Below, piece after piece: positions 35,903-43,780 of a DNA stretch of 64,000 nucleotides. The notes below the pieces were generated by a model, which was not told where the DNA came from, ran no database searches, and saw only the letters and a program-made list of their open reading frames with translations. Made by a program: the position numbers and the translations under genes. Source of the DNA: Chondrinema litorale (GTDB lineage: Bacteria; Bacteroidota; Bacteroidia; Cytophagales; Flammeovirgaceae); contig NZ_CP111043.1 in the NCBI RefSeq assembly GCF_026250525.1, positions 620,001 to 684,000 of the forward strand. The letters are read 5' to 3'. Numbering within the stretch: the first letter of the stretch is position 1; every line of letters starts with the position of its first letter.

Positions 35903-36481
35903 TTATATGAGTATTTGTACTTTTAAAAATTTAATAAAAGATTTTATTGGTTCTAAGCTTTTGCTAACCTTCATTCTCAAAATTGCTCCTTCCCAACTGT
36001 TTACAATAAAGCTGGCTAATTCCTCGGTAGGCATGTTCGTTTTTAATTCACCTTGGTCTTTAGCTTCTTTCAAACACTTAATAAGTGTGTTTTCCATATT
36101 CAAAAATTCGCGTTCTAAGACAGTTGAAAAACAAACTTTTTGACCTCCAAGCTCAGTACTGCTATTCCCTAGTAAACAGCCTTCTTTGAACTCTCTTTGC
36201 ATATATAATTTTTGAACATCATCAAAAAGGGCGAATATGCGTTGTAATGGACTTAAGGTTGCATCTGCAAGAAATGAACTTATATATTGAAGAGTACTCT
36301 CAGAATATCTTTCAATCACCTTCACTCCAAAGTCTTCTTTACTCTTAAAATAGTGATAGAAAGAACCCTTTGGTATTTTCGCTTCATTTAAAACCTCCAT
36401 TATACCAATACCATTATAGCCTTTCTTGGCAATAATATCGACTCCAATATCTAAAATTCTATCCCTCACTTCTGTTTTCAT
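35903..36481 (-). CDS. TetR/AcrR-family transcriptional repressor
   Basis: 192 residues. The N-terminal helix-turn-helix domain (1-55) reads 'VRDRILDIGVDIIAKKGYNGIGIMEVLNEAKIPKGSFYHYFKSKEDF', the TetR hallmark; the rest is a helical ligand-binding and dimerisation domain. Near-identical palindromes lie upstream of its own start (36502-36516) and in front of the next gene, the broken SDR (35869-35883), so it likely represses itself and that oxidoreductase. Ligand unknown. Confidence 0.93.
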   Translation of the reverse strand: MKTEVRDRILDIGVDIIAKKGYNGIGIMEVLNEAKIPKGSFYHYFKSKEDFGVKVIERYSESTLQYISSFLADATLSPLQRIFALFDDVQKLYMQREFKEGCLLGNSSTELGGQKVCFSTVLEREFLNMENTLIKCLKEAKDQGELKTNMPTEELASFIVNSWEGAILRMKVSKSLEPIKSFIKFLKVQILI

Positions 36482-36501
36482 GTGGTAAATATATAAATAA
36501 A

Positions 36502-36516
36502 TAGACCAGTCGTATA
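36502..36516. promoter_or_regulatory. TetR operator, copy 2 (before tetR)
   Basis: TAGACCAGTCGTATA, 20 bases before the tetR start, matches the site at 35869-35883 in 13 of 15 bases, and the AT-rich bases before it also match (AAATATAAA.TA). Autoregulation is the simplest reading. Confidence 0.7.
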
Positions 36517-36566
36517 TATTTTTGAGTTATTTTTTTATTTTAATAAAATTAAAACTTAAATCCACT

Positions 36567-36830
36567 ATGATTTACATTTCTTGGAGTGAAGAAATATTTG
36601 AAAAGAATCTCACAATATCTACTTCTCTAAAAGGCAGTGAAGAATATGTAACTCCTCATGCTATTCTTTATTTAATCTGGTGAGCAACTCATTAAACTTA
36701 TAGTTAAGAAAAGGAAACACCAAAGCTAAACATCCTCTATAAACACAAGACCTATCTACAGGTTTAATATTTTGACGGAAAAATGCTATTTCTGACTGAA
36801 ATCAAATAGTTTGCTTAAATAGCAATCTAC
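36567..36830 (+). pseudogene. Decayed AraC-family regulator remnant
   Basis: Two stretches align to the intact AraC gene at 33823. 36627-36690 corresponds to residues around 'EGYVASHAISFVQSGEQII' (here reading EEYVTPHAILYLI with a frame shift), and 36712-36775 to the C-terminal 'GETPKQYILSKHKNHLQL' plus stop. About 600 bases of the middle are gone, and stops interrupt the frame. The shared sequence continues some 60 bases past the stop, including the element at 36791-36817. Evidence is direct comparison of the two sequences. Confidence 0.75.
36791..36817. promoter_or_regulatory. Conserved element downstream of the AraC remnant, copy 2
   Basis: Matches 34721-34746 with two differences although the neighbouring AraC remnant has decayed. 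It is 54 bases upstream of the dehydrogenase start at 36872, a place fit for an activator site. Confidence 0.45.
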
Positions 36831-36871
36831 ACTTTTGCCTAAACGATCATTTAAAAACACATCAAACATTT

Positions 36872-37738
36872 ATGAAAATTTCATTTATTGGACTTGGAAT
36901 AATGGGAAGCAGAATGGCTGCTAACTTATTAAAAAACAATATCCAACTTACTGTTTACAACCGAACTCAAAAAGCAGCAGAAGAACTCGCTGAATTAGGG
37001 GCACAAGTAGCTACAAGTATAGAAGAAGCTGTGAAAGATGCTGATATAGTGTTTAGTATGTTATCGACACCAGAAGTTGTAGAAGAATGTTTTATTAAAG
37101 AAGGAGCTGCATTGAGCAAGATGAAACCCTACGCAATCTGGATAGATTGCTCAACTGTAAATCCTTCGTTTAGTGAGTATGCAGGCAAAAAAGCCAATGA
37201 AAAAGGCATTAGGTTTATGGATGCACCAGTAGCTGGCTCCAAACCACAAGCCGAAGCTGCTGCTCTAGCATTTTTTGTAGGTGCTGAACCTGCCCTATTG
37301 AAAGAGGTAAAATACCTGCTCGAAAAAATGGGCAGTAAAGTGCTCAACATTGGAGAAACTGGTAAAGGCAGTGCTTTTAAAATGCTTGTGAATATGATGC
37401 TAGCCCAATCGATGGTGATCTTCTCTGAAAGTGTTTTACTCGGTGAGAAAATGGGAATTTCTAGAGATTTTCTATTAAATGCTATTCCTAACTTGCCTGT
37501 TTCTGCCCCATTTACAAAAGCCAAAGCAGAAATGGTAAAAGACAGCAATTACGAAGTTCAGTTTCCTTTGGAGTGGATGCATAAAGATTTACACTTGGCA
37601 GAAGTAACCGCCAAAGAATTAGATCAACCTATTTACCTTGCTAGCCTCGCCAAAACTTTATACAAAGAAGCTACAGACAATGGCATGGGAAGGCTCGATT
37701 TTTCTGCCATTCACGAGTATCTAAATAAGCATAAGTAG
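36872..37738 (+). CDS. 3-hydroxyacid dehydrogenase-like NAD(P) oxidoreductase
   Basis: 288 residues of the 6-phosphogluconate/3-hydroxyisobutyrate dehydrogenase family. The Rossmann motif is 'GLGIMGSRMAANL', the substrate-binding segment 'FMDAPVAGSKPQAEA', and the catalytic lysine lies in 'GKGSAFKMLVNMML'; the C-terminal all-helical domain follows. Likely substrates are short 3-hydroxyacids, glyoxylate or succinic semialdehyde. It comes straight after the AraC remnant and the conserved element, and was perhaps once that regulator's target. Confidence 0.92.
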   Translation: MKISFIGLGIMGSRMAANLLKNNIQLTVYNRTQKAAEELAELGAQVATSIEEAVKDADIVFSMLSTPEVVEECFIKEGAALSKMKPYAIWIDCSTVNPSFSEYAGKKANEKGIRFMDAPVAGSKPQAEAAALAFFVGAEPALLKEVKYLLEKMGSKVLNIGETGKGSAFKMLVNMMLAQSMVIFSESVLLGEKMGISRDFLLNAIPNLPVSAPFTKAKAEMVKDSNYEVQFPLEWMHKDLHLAEVTAKELDQPIYLASLAKTLYKEATDNGMGRLDFSAIHEYLNKHK

Positions 37739-37834
37739 TCTTAAGCTACTTGTGCCTTGCTTTTTCTCGCAAACTTCTCCCACATTTTTAAATTATTTCA
37801 TCTTGGTTATTGACTAATTCAATTTTAAAGTTCA

Positions 37835-37860
37835 TATTTACGTAACCAGTTACGTAAATA
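37835..37860. promoter_or_regulatory. 12-bp perfect palindrome, likely MarR operator
   Basis: TATTTACGTAAC (37835-37846) and GTTACGTAAATA (37849-37860) are exact complements with a two-base spacer, ending eight bases before the start codon at 37869. Length, symmetry and place match an autoregulatory operator of a MarR-type dimer. Confidence 0.75.
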
Positions 37861-37868
37861 ATTTAACA

Positions 37869-38822
37869 ATGGACTTTTTTAATCAAGTTGGTAAAATAGC
37901 TATCGGTAGTAGACTCCGAATACTTACTGAAAAAATCACAGAAGATGCTGGCAAAATTTACAATTTATACGGTGTCGATATGCAACCTAAATGGTTTCCA
38001 GTTTATTATGCCCTTTCCAATTGTGAAGCAAAATCGGTTACAGTAATTGCTAAAGAAATTGGGCACTCTCACCCATCCGTCTCTAAAATTGTGAGAGAAA
38101 TGGCTAAGGCTGGTGTTGTACAAGAAAAGAAAGACAAAGATGATGGTAGAAGGAATGTAGTAGAGCTTTCAGCTACTGGAAAAGAGGTCTCAGAAAAAAT
38201 TCAAGACCAATACACTGACTTGAATAATGCGATTAATGATTTATCTTCTCAGGCACTCAACGACCTTTGGGAGGCAATTGGAGAATGGGAATATTTGCTA
38301 GAGCAAAAGAATCTTTACCGTCGTGTGTTGGAACAAAAGAAGCAGAGAGAAAGCGAAAAAATACAAATAGTAGAATACTCACCAAAATATCAAGCAGCAT
38401 TTAAGCAACTGAATGTTGAATGGATTTCTACTTACTTTCAACTGGAAGACGCTGATTATAAAGCACTTGATAATCCTGAAAATTATATTTTGGATCATGG
38501 TGGATACATCTTTGTGGCATTGTATGACGATGTGCCTTTGGGCGTATGTGCACTTATTAAAATGGATGATCCTGAATATGATTATGAGCTTGCCAAAATG
38601 GCTGTTTCGCCAAAAGCACAAGGCAAAGGTTTAGGCTGGCTTCTTGGAAATGCAGTATTAAATAAAGCCAAAGAACTTGGAGCTTCCAGCGTATTCCTCG
38701 ATAGTAATACCATATTAAAACCTGCAATCAATTTGTATCATAAGTTGGGTTTTAAAAAGGTTCCCGGAAGACCCACCCCATATGACCGCTGTAATATACA
38801 AATGGCAGTTAATTTAGTTTAA
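37869..38822 (+). CDS. MarR-family regulator fused to a GNAT acetyltransferase
   Basis: 317 residues in two domains. The first (about 1-160) is a MarR winged helix ('KSVTVIAKEIGHSHPSVSKIVREMAKAGVVQEKKDKDDGRRNVVELSATGKE'); the second (about 165-317) is a GNAT acetyltransferase with the acetyl-CoA motif 'VSPKAQGKGLGWLLGNAVLNKA' and 'IKPAINLYHKLGFKKV'. Such fusions are widespread in bacteria, but their acetylation targets are mostly unknown. A 24-base palindrome lies just before its start, suggesting it controls itself. It is a single-gene unit with its own terminator. Confidence 0.93.
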   Translation: MDFFNQVGKIAIGSRLRILTEKITEDAGKIYNLYGVDMQPKWFPVYYALSNCEAKSVTVIAKEIGHSHPSVSKIVREMAKAGVVQEKKDKDDGRRNVVELSATGKEVSEKIQDQYTDLNNAINDLSSQALNDLWEAIGEWEYLLEQKNLYRRVLEQKKQRESEKIQIVEYSPKYQAAFKQLNVEWISTYFQLEDADYKALDNPENYILDHGGYIFVALYDDVPLGVCALIKMDDPEYDYELAKMAVSPKAQGKGLGWLLGNAVLNKAKELGASSVFLDSNTILKPAINLYHKLGFKKVPGRPTPYDRCNIQMAVNLV

Positions 38823-38829
38823 AGAATAA

Positions 38830-38858
38830 AGGCTGCTCTTGGCAGCCTCTTATTTTTT
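38830..38858. terminator. Terminator between the MarR-GNAT gene and the convergent oxidoreductase
   Basis: 7-bp GC-rich stem (38830-38836 with 38842-38848), five-base loop, then a T-rich tail on the plus side. It lies 8 bases after one stop and before the stop at 38863 of the opposite gene. Confidence 0.85.
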
Positions 38859-38862
38859 ATAA

Positions 38863-39840
38863 TCATTTTAGAATCATATCCATTACTGCATTGGTTCTTG
38901 CTGCACTTGTTCCCGTACTTGGGCATTCTCCCTCCCCTCTTAGTTCATTCACCATCTTTTGGATTAAAGGCTGCTGAATGTGTTCTGGCATCTGAAAATG
39001 GAAAACCTCCTCTCTATTATCATTTGTTTTTAATATTACATCACCATTTCCAAAAGTCTCGTATTCAATAGTGCCTTTGTCTCCTATTATAATTGTATAA
39101 TCTTTTCTGGCAATTTCAGCCGTGCTAAAACACCAAATTCCATTACCAATTACACCATTTTCAAACACCCAGTTGGCACTCACAATATCTTCTGCTTCGT
39201 ATGCACCAGACTGATTGGCTTTAATACCAGTTGCCGTTTTTATTGGGCCAAGCAAATAATCGAGATAATCTAATTGGTGAGAAGCCAGATCGTTAAAATA
39301 ACCGCCACCTGCAATGTCTGGATCAACCCTCCAGTTTGACTGATCTTTATTAAGATCAACTTTTTTTAGTGGTTGGTAGAACTGAATATTTACTGTTCTT
39401 ACCTCGTCAATTGTTCCGCTATCTACTAATTCTTTAATCTTCAAAAAATTAGGCAAAGCTCTTCTGTAATAGGCAACAAACAGTGGTAAATCCGCTTCTT
39501 TAAAAGCATCTACCATTTGCTGGCATTCTTCGAAACTATTAGCCATAGGTTTTTCTACATAGGTAATTTTACCTGCTGCCGCTGCTTTTAACGCTAATTC
39601 TGTATGTGATGAAGGAGGAGTTGCAATATAAACCGCGTTAATTTCAGGGTCATTTAAAATATCTTCTGCATTACCTGTATAGTTGGGCACATTGTGTCTT
39701 TGCGCAAAATCGGCTGCTTTCTCCACATTTCGCCTCATTACAGTTTTAATCTCAGAGTGTTCTACTTTTTGTAAGCCGGGAGCACTTTTTTTCTCACAAA
39801 CATTTCCAACACCAATTACTCCCCAAATTAGTTTTTCCAT
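38863..39840 (-). CDS. Gfo/Idh/MocA-family oxidoreductase
   Basis: About 325 residues; the second Met (codon 39838-39840), directly before 'EKLIWGVIGVGNVCEKK', is preferred over the Met three codons upstream. Rossmann motif 'GVIGVGNV', 'YIATPPSSH', the EKP motif in 'YVEKPMANS', and the C-terminal 'GGGYFNDLASHQLDYLDYLLGP' place it in the family. It should oxidise a sugar or cyclitol with NAD(P). No neighbouring sugar gene points to a substrate. Confidence 0.92.
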   Translation of the reverse strand: MEKLIWGVIGVGNVCEKKSAPGLQKVEHSEIKTVMRRNVEKAADFAQRHNVPNYTGNAEDILNDPEINAVYIATPPSSHTELALKAAAAGKITYVEKPMANSFEECQQMVDAFKEADLPLFVAYYRRALPNFLKIKELVDSGTIDEVRTVNIQFYQPLKKVDLNKDQSNWRVDPDIAGGGYFNDLASHQLDYLDYLLGPIKTATGIKANQSGAYEAEDIVSANWVFENGVIGNGIWCFSTAEIARKDYTIIIGDKGTIEYETFGNGDVILKTNDNREEVFHFQMPEHIQQPLIQKMVNELRGEGECPSTGTSAARTNAVMDMILK

Positions 39841-39933
39841 TTTTTGCATATATTCACGGTTTATTAGTTTAAAGTCTGATTGTTATTCTTTCTTAAAAAG
39901 GAATTTCTCATTCAAATTTGTGTTTAGGTAATC

Positions 39934-40413
39934 ATGGTTAATTCTGTCAAAATATCCCAGCTAAAGTTAATCCTTTTATATCTGCCAGTTATCTTTTTGG
40001 TAACATCTTGCAAGATTTATCAGGACCCTGAGTTCAGGTCAATTGAAAATCTGAGCATCCAAAAATTCAGCAAAGATGAAATTATATTAACAGCAGATGC
40101 TGTTTTATACAACCCAAACAGAGTTTCAATTACATTAAATGAAATCGACATTAATATAAGTGTTAATGATATTGATGTAAACCATTTTAAGCAAACCAAA
40201 AGCTCAAAAATAAATGGCAGAAAGGAATTTAAACTTCCGATTGAGATAAGTTTTCCTACAAAAAAGATTTTTGACAACCTGCTTTCTACACTAGCGATTA
40301 TCCAGAACAAAAGAGAATTAAAAGTTACTTACGAAGGACAAGTAAGTTTTAAAGCTGCTGGTTTCAATTTTAAAGTACCTGTAGACTACGATGGTACAAT
40401 AGATTTTAAATAA
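39934..40413 (+). CDS. LEA-type-2 (WHy domain) lipoprotein
   Basis: 159 residues. A type II signal peptide ends in the lipobox 'LVTSC' (Cys26). The rest is a LEA14/WHy-like immunoglobulin-type domain ('EIILTADAVLYNPNRVSITLNEIDINISVNDIDV', 'FKLPIEISFPTKKIFD', 'VTYEGQVSFKAAGFNFKVPVDY'). Such lipoproteins attach to the outer or inner membrane and may protect against drying or bind partners; role here unknown. Starts 93 bases after the divergent oxidoreductase start. Confidence 0.85.
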   Translation: MVNSVKISQLKLILLYLPVIFLVTSCKIYQDPEFRSIENLSIQKFSKDEIILTADAVLYNPNRVSITLNEIDINISVNDIDVNHFKQTKSSKINGRKEFKLPIEISFPTKKIFDNLLSTLAIIQNKRELKVTYEGQVSFKAAGFNFKVPVDYDGTIDFK

Positions 40414-40422
40414 GTTTGATAA

Positions 40423-40863
40423 CTAAACAGTATAGAAATAAAAGTGATTATCGGTTTTAATAAAACCATTTTTTACATATGCTTCCTGCGCATTTTTATT
40501 GATGGATTCTGTCTCCAAAAATACAAAAGCAGATTCGGTTTCTTTACCCAGCTTCACTGCTGCTTGCAAAAGTTGTGAAGCGACACCTTTGCTTCTGTGA
40601 TTTTCATCTATATACAAATCATTTAGTAGCCAAGCTCTTTTCATCGAAACAGAAGAAAAAACAGGATAAAGCTGCGTAAATCCACAAGCAACATTCTCAG
40701 CTTCCATTGCCAGATAAATGATTGATTCGTCTTTTTCAATTCTTTCTTTCACAAACTTTTCAGCAGCTTCTAAATCGCTTTTTTGTCTGTAAAACTGTCT
40801 GTAGGCATCAAATAAAGGAGTAATTAAATGAAGATGTGAAAGATTCGCTTTTACGATTTCCAT
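40423..40863 (-). CDS. GNAT-family N-acetyltransferase
   Basis: 146 residues with the GNAT fold: 'LNDLYIDENHRSKGVASQLLQAAVKLGKE' holds the acetyl-CoA motif, followed by 'VFLETESINKNAQEAYVKNGF'. Its first codons overlap the end of the hybrid kinase gene by 13 bases, so it is the third gene of the yfiR-kinase operon and could act on a target of that pathway. Substrate unknown. Confidence 0.9.
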   Translation of the reverse strand: MEIVKANLSHLHLITPLFDAYRQFYRQKSDLEAAEKFVKERIEKDESIIYLAMEAENVACGFTQLYPVFSSVSMKRAWLLNDLYIDENHRSKGVASQLLQAAVKLGKETESAFVFLETESINKNAQEAYVKNGFIKTDNHFYFYTV

Positions 40864-42992
40864 GTTTCTGGTAAATGGTTTTGAATTTTCTCATAAAGGA
40901 TTTGCTTATCTAGCGGTTTAGAAATGTAATCGTCCATACCTGAAGCAAAACATTTTTCGGATTCCCCTTGCAACACAGCGGCCGTCATGGCAATAATAGC
41001 AATCTTACTTTTTTGAGGATTTGCCATCGATCTTATAGTTTTAGTTGCAGTATAACCATCCATTTCTGGCATATGTACATCCATTAAAACCATATCATAA
41101 TCGAACTGCTTAAGTTTTTCAACCGCAATTAAACCATTCTCTACCATATCCACATCTACATTCCATTGATCGAGGAATGTCTTTACAACAATCTGGTTGG
41201 TCTCATTATCTTCGGCAACTAGAATCTTGCAAGTATGTTCGAAAGGAATCAAGTCTTTCTTTTTAGAAAGAATCTCTTTTCTAATTTCCGGGATTTTTTC
41301 CTTAGCAATTTTCTTAAATGATAACTCAAAAGAAAAAGTACTGCCCTGCCCTACTTCACTTTCCAAATCCATTTTACCTCCTTGCATTTCAACTAGCGAT
41401 TTGCAAATACTCAGTCCTAAACCTGTACCTCCATATAATCTGGTTGTATCGCTCTTTTCTTGCGTAAAATTCTGGAAGATTTTATTAAAGTTTTCTTTAG
41501 AAATACCAATTCCTGTATCTTTTACATAAAACCTTATCTGGATTTCATGCTCATCTTCTTTTATAATTTTATTACCAATTGCTATAAAACCCATTTGGGT
41601 AAATTTGATAGCATTATTGAGCAAATTCATTAAAATTTGGCTGAGCCTTAAATGATCACCCATTACAAACTCAGGTGTATTTTCATCAACATCTATAGTA
41701 ACAAGCAAGCCTTTTTCATGAAACTTTGGTTTATTGCTTTCAACTACTGTATCAATGATATTTTCAATTTCAATTGGGGCAGAATCAATTTTAAGTTTAC
41801 CCGATTCGATTTTAGATATATCTAATACATCGTTAATCAGTTCCATTAAAATTGCAGCAGAAGATTTAAGCATTTTAACCCAAGTATGCTGCTGATTACT
41901 CAAATCACTATCTTGTAGTGCCTGAGCCATACCAGTAACTCCGTTTAGGGGAGTTCTAAGCTCATGACTCATATTAGCCAAAAAGTCTTCTTTTGCTCTG
42001 GCAGATTGTTCTGCACGGTTTTTTGCTTTAATTAATTCCTTCTCTCTAAACTCAATTACTTCGAGCATTTCGTTGATACCTTTTTGTAGCGTACCAATTT
42101 CATTTTTGGCGATGTTTTGGAAGCGCTCACCATAATTGCTGTTTTCTGAAATTTTCTTGGTAAATCTCGCCAGCATTAATACAGGTTCAGACACACTCCG
42201 CTGCATTACAACTGCAAAAGGGACAATGATTCCAGCAGTTAATAAGAGGATAAAACCGATAATAAACATATACCTGTAATACCTAGCATACGAAGCATCT
42301 AATGACTCTCTAAGAAACACAGTAGCCACTCTCGAACCTGACTTATCAAAAATAGGCTCGTAGATATCCATATATCCCTGATCTATGAAAATCTCTCCAT
42401 AATAAGTTAAATTAGTAAAGAAGCCTTCTTGATGAATTTCTGTATCAGCCTCGTTAGACGGATTATACTCACTTGATTTTAGCACCAACTGCGCATTTGT
42501 ACTAAAGCGATTTGTAGCGGCATTTTCTGCGAGGGTGCTTATATCGAAATCGAAGTAAGAATCTTTGCCAACTTCTGAAGAATCGGGTACTTCTAGTTCA
42601 TTTGAAAAATTAAGAGAAAGTCCCTGTTTTTCAAGTAAAGTATCTAGTAAATTTCTATCGTAAAAAGCGAAAACAGTATTATTCTTATCGAATACAGTTC
42701 CGTAAATAATAGTTGGTCTGGAGGGAAGCACTTTATATAAATCTTGTTGTGCCGGAACAGAATAGGTTTCTAAAAGGTCTGTAAAATCGCTAAAAACGGT
42801 ATTGTTTCGACCGATTAGGTTTGCTAGACTCTGTAATTCTTTTCTTTTATCTGTGTGATAATTGTAAAAATCGTAGGTTATAAACAGGAAAAAAGAGAAT
42901 ATGAAGGAAAACAAACTGATAATAATGATAATTATCATTAATTGCTCCTTAATAGGTCGTCTCTGAAATCTATTTAATATCTGATTAATCAT
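40851..42992 (-). CDS. Hybrid sensor histidine kinase with receiver domain
   Basis: 713 residues: TM1 (about 19-40), an extracytoplasmic sensor (about 42-240), TM2 (241-263), HAMP, a HisKA domain with H343 in 'ANMSHELRTPLNG', an HATPase domain with N-box 'NLLNNAIKFT', 'DTGIGIS' and 'GGTGLGLSICK', and a C-terminal receiver with phosphoacceptor D638 in 'DMVLMDVHMPEMDGY'. There is no second histidine phosphotransfer domain or output. Its start codon overlaps the stop of the YfiR gene by four bases, so the periplasmic YfiR protein is probably its signal partner. Confidence 0.95.
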   Translation of the reverse strand: MINQILNRFQRRPIKEQLMIIIIIISLFSFIFSFFLFITYDFYNYHTDKRKELQSLANLIGRNNTVFSDFTDLLETYSVPAQQDLYKVLPSRPTIIYGTVFDKNNTVFAFYDRNLLDTLLEKQGLSLNFSNELEVPDSSEVGKDSYFDFDISTLAENAATNRFSTNAQLVLKSSEYNPSNEADTEIHQEGFFTNLTYYGEIFIDQGYMDIYEPIFDKSGSRVATVFLRESLDASYARYYRYMFIIGFILLLTAGIIVPFAVVMQRSVSEPVLMLARFTKKISENSNYGERFQNIAKNEIGTLQKGINEMLEVIEFREKELIKAKNRAEQSARAKEDFLANMSHELRTPLNGVTGMAQALQDSDLSNQQHTWVKMLKSSAAILMELINDVLDISKIESGKLKIDSAPIEIENIIDTVVESNKPKFHEKGLLVTIDVDENTPEFVMGDHLRLSQILMNLLNNAIKFTQMGFIAIGNKIIKEDEHEIQIRFYVKDTGIGISKENFNKIFQNFTQEKSDTTRLYGGTGLGLSICKSLVEMQGGKMDLESEVGQGSTFSFELSFKKIAKEKIPEIRKEILSKKKDLIPFEHTCKILVAEDNETNQIVVKTFLDQWNVDVDMVENGLIAVEKLKQFDYDMVLMDVHMPEMDGYTATKTIRSMANPQKSKIAIIAMTAAVLQGESEKCFASGMDDYISKPLDKQILYEKIQNHLPETWKS

Positions 42993-43549
42993 CGTTCGTA
43001 GCCAATAAATTCTTCGGCAAGTTGGAGTAGTTTAGTATCTACTATAAGGCCAGCTTTTTGTGCTGCTTCAATATTAATTGAAAACGAAGGCCGGCTCCCT
43101 TTATAAGACAAATTGATGATTCCGCCTAATTCACAAAAGTTTTCTATATCGTCGCCTATTGTTAGAATAAACTTGGAGTTATAATCTTCCAAAATTTCTT
43201 CTATCAGCGATTCTTCTGATCTGCAAAAAAATACAACATGAGAACCCTTTATGTCTTTTATAGTTCTTCCGTACCTAATCTCGATATTTCTATCGTTTGC
43301 TTTTCTTGATGCAACTATTCTTTCCAGATCTTCACCAAAAGGATTATCGCCTAACACAGCCACAATCATTTTGTTGTTACCAAAAATTTGTTTGGGCCAG
43401 GTTACATATTTGGCGAAATTGTAAACCATTGCTCCTTTTATTTGATATTCGGTGTATTGCGCTTTAGCAAAACAAGGTAATAGCAAGATCAACCAAAGTA
43501 ATACCGCTTTCTTTCCAGCACAATAGATAAAAAAATATTTTCTGGTCAA
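42989..43549 (-). CDS. YfiR-family (DUF4154) periplasmic protein
   Basis: 186 residues with a signal peptide (about 1-30, ending 'FAKAQY'). The DUF4154 pattern is clear: 'YQIKGAMVYNFAKYVTWP', 'IVAVLGDNPFGEDLERIV', 'GSHVVFFCRSEES', 'ILTIGDDIENFCELGGIINL' and 'PSFSINIEAAQKAGLIVDTKLLQLA'. In Pseudomonas YfiR restrains the diguanylate cyclase YfiN from the periplasm; here it is encoded directly before a hybrid kinase with which it overlaps by four bases, so it may regulate that kinase instead. Confidence 0.9.
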   Translation of the reverse strand: MTRKYFFIYCAGKKAVLLWLILLLPCFAKAQYTEYQIKGAMVYNFAKYVTWPKQIFGNNKMIVAVLGDNPFGEDLERIVASRKANDRNIEIRYGRTIKDIKGSHVVFFCRSEESLIEEILEDYNSKFILTIGDDIENFCELGGIINLSYKGSRPSFSINIEAAQKAGLIVDTKLLQLAEEFIGYER

Positions 43550-43573
43550 TACTTAATATTTTAGTTGTTAGTT

Positions 43574-43596
43574 ATCAGAACCTTTTCAGTTCTGAT
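43574..43596. repeat. 8-bp inverted repeat upstream of yfiR
   Basis: ATCAGAAC (43574-43581) and its complement (43589-43596), seven-base loop, 25 bases before the yfiR start. It may be an operator for the operon or the stop of the upstream gene. Confidence 0.35.
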
Positions 43597-43780
43597 TGAA
43601 TTTCAGAATTTTAATGGATTTTTACCTCAAATTAACTGAATTCCATTTTAAATCAGTAATCAAAATAAATAATTTGGGTTTATCTTTCTTGTTCAATAAT
43701 ATATATGGTAAATACAGCCCAATTGTTTAAATAAATATATCAATTTAATATTGATATTCTAATTTCTAGTTTTAAAAACA

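Noticed and set aside
42920..42950. Palindrome AATGATAATTATCATT resembling a Fur box
   Set aside because: It lies inside the first membrane helix of the hybrid kinase and comes from repeated Ile codons; there is no iron gene nearby.
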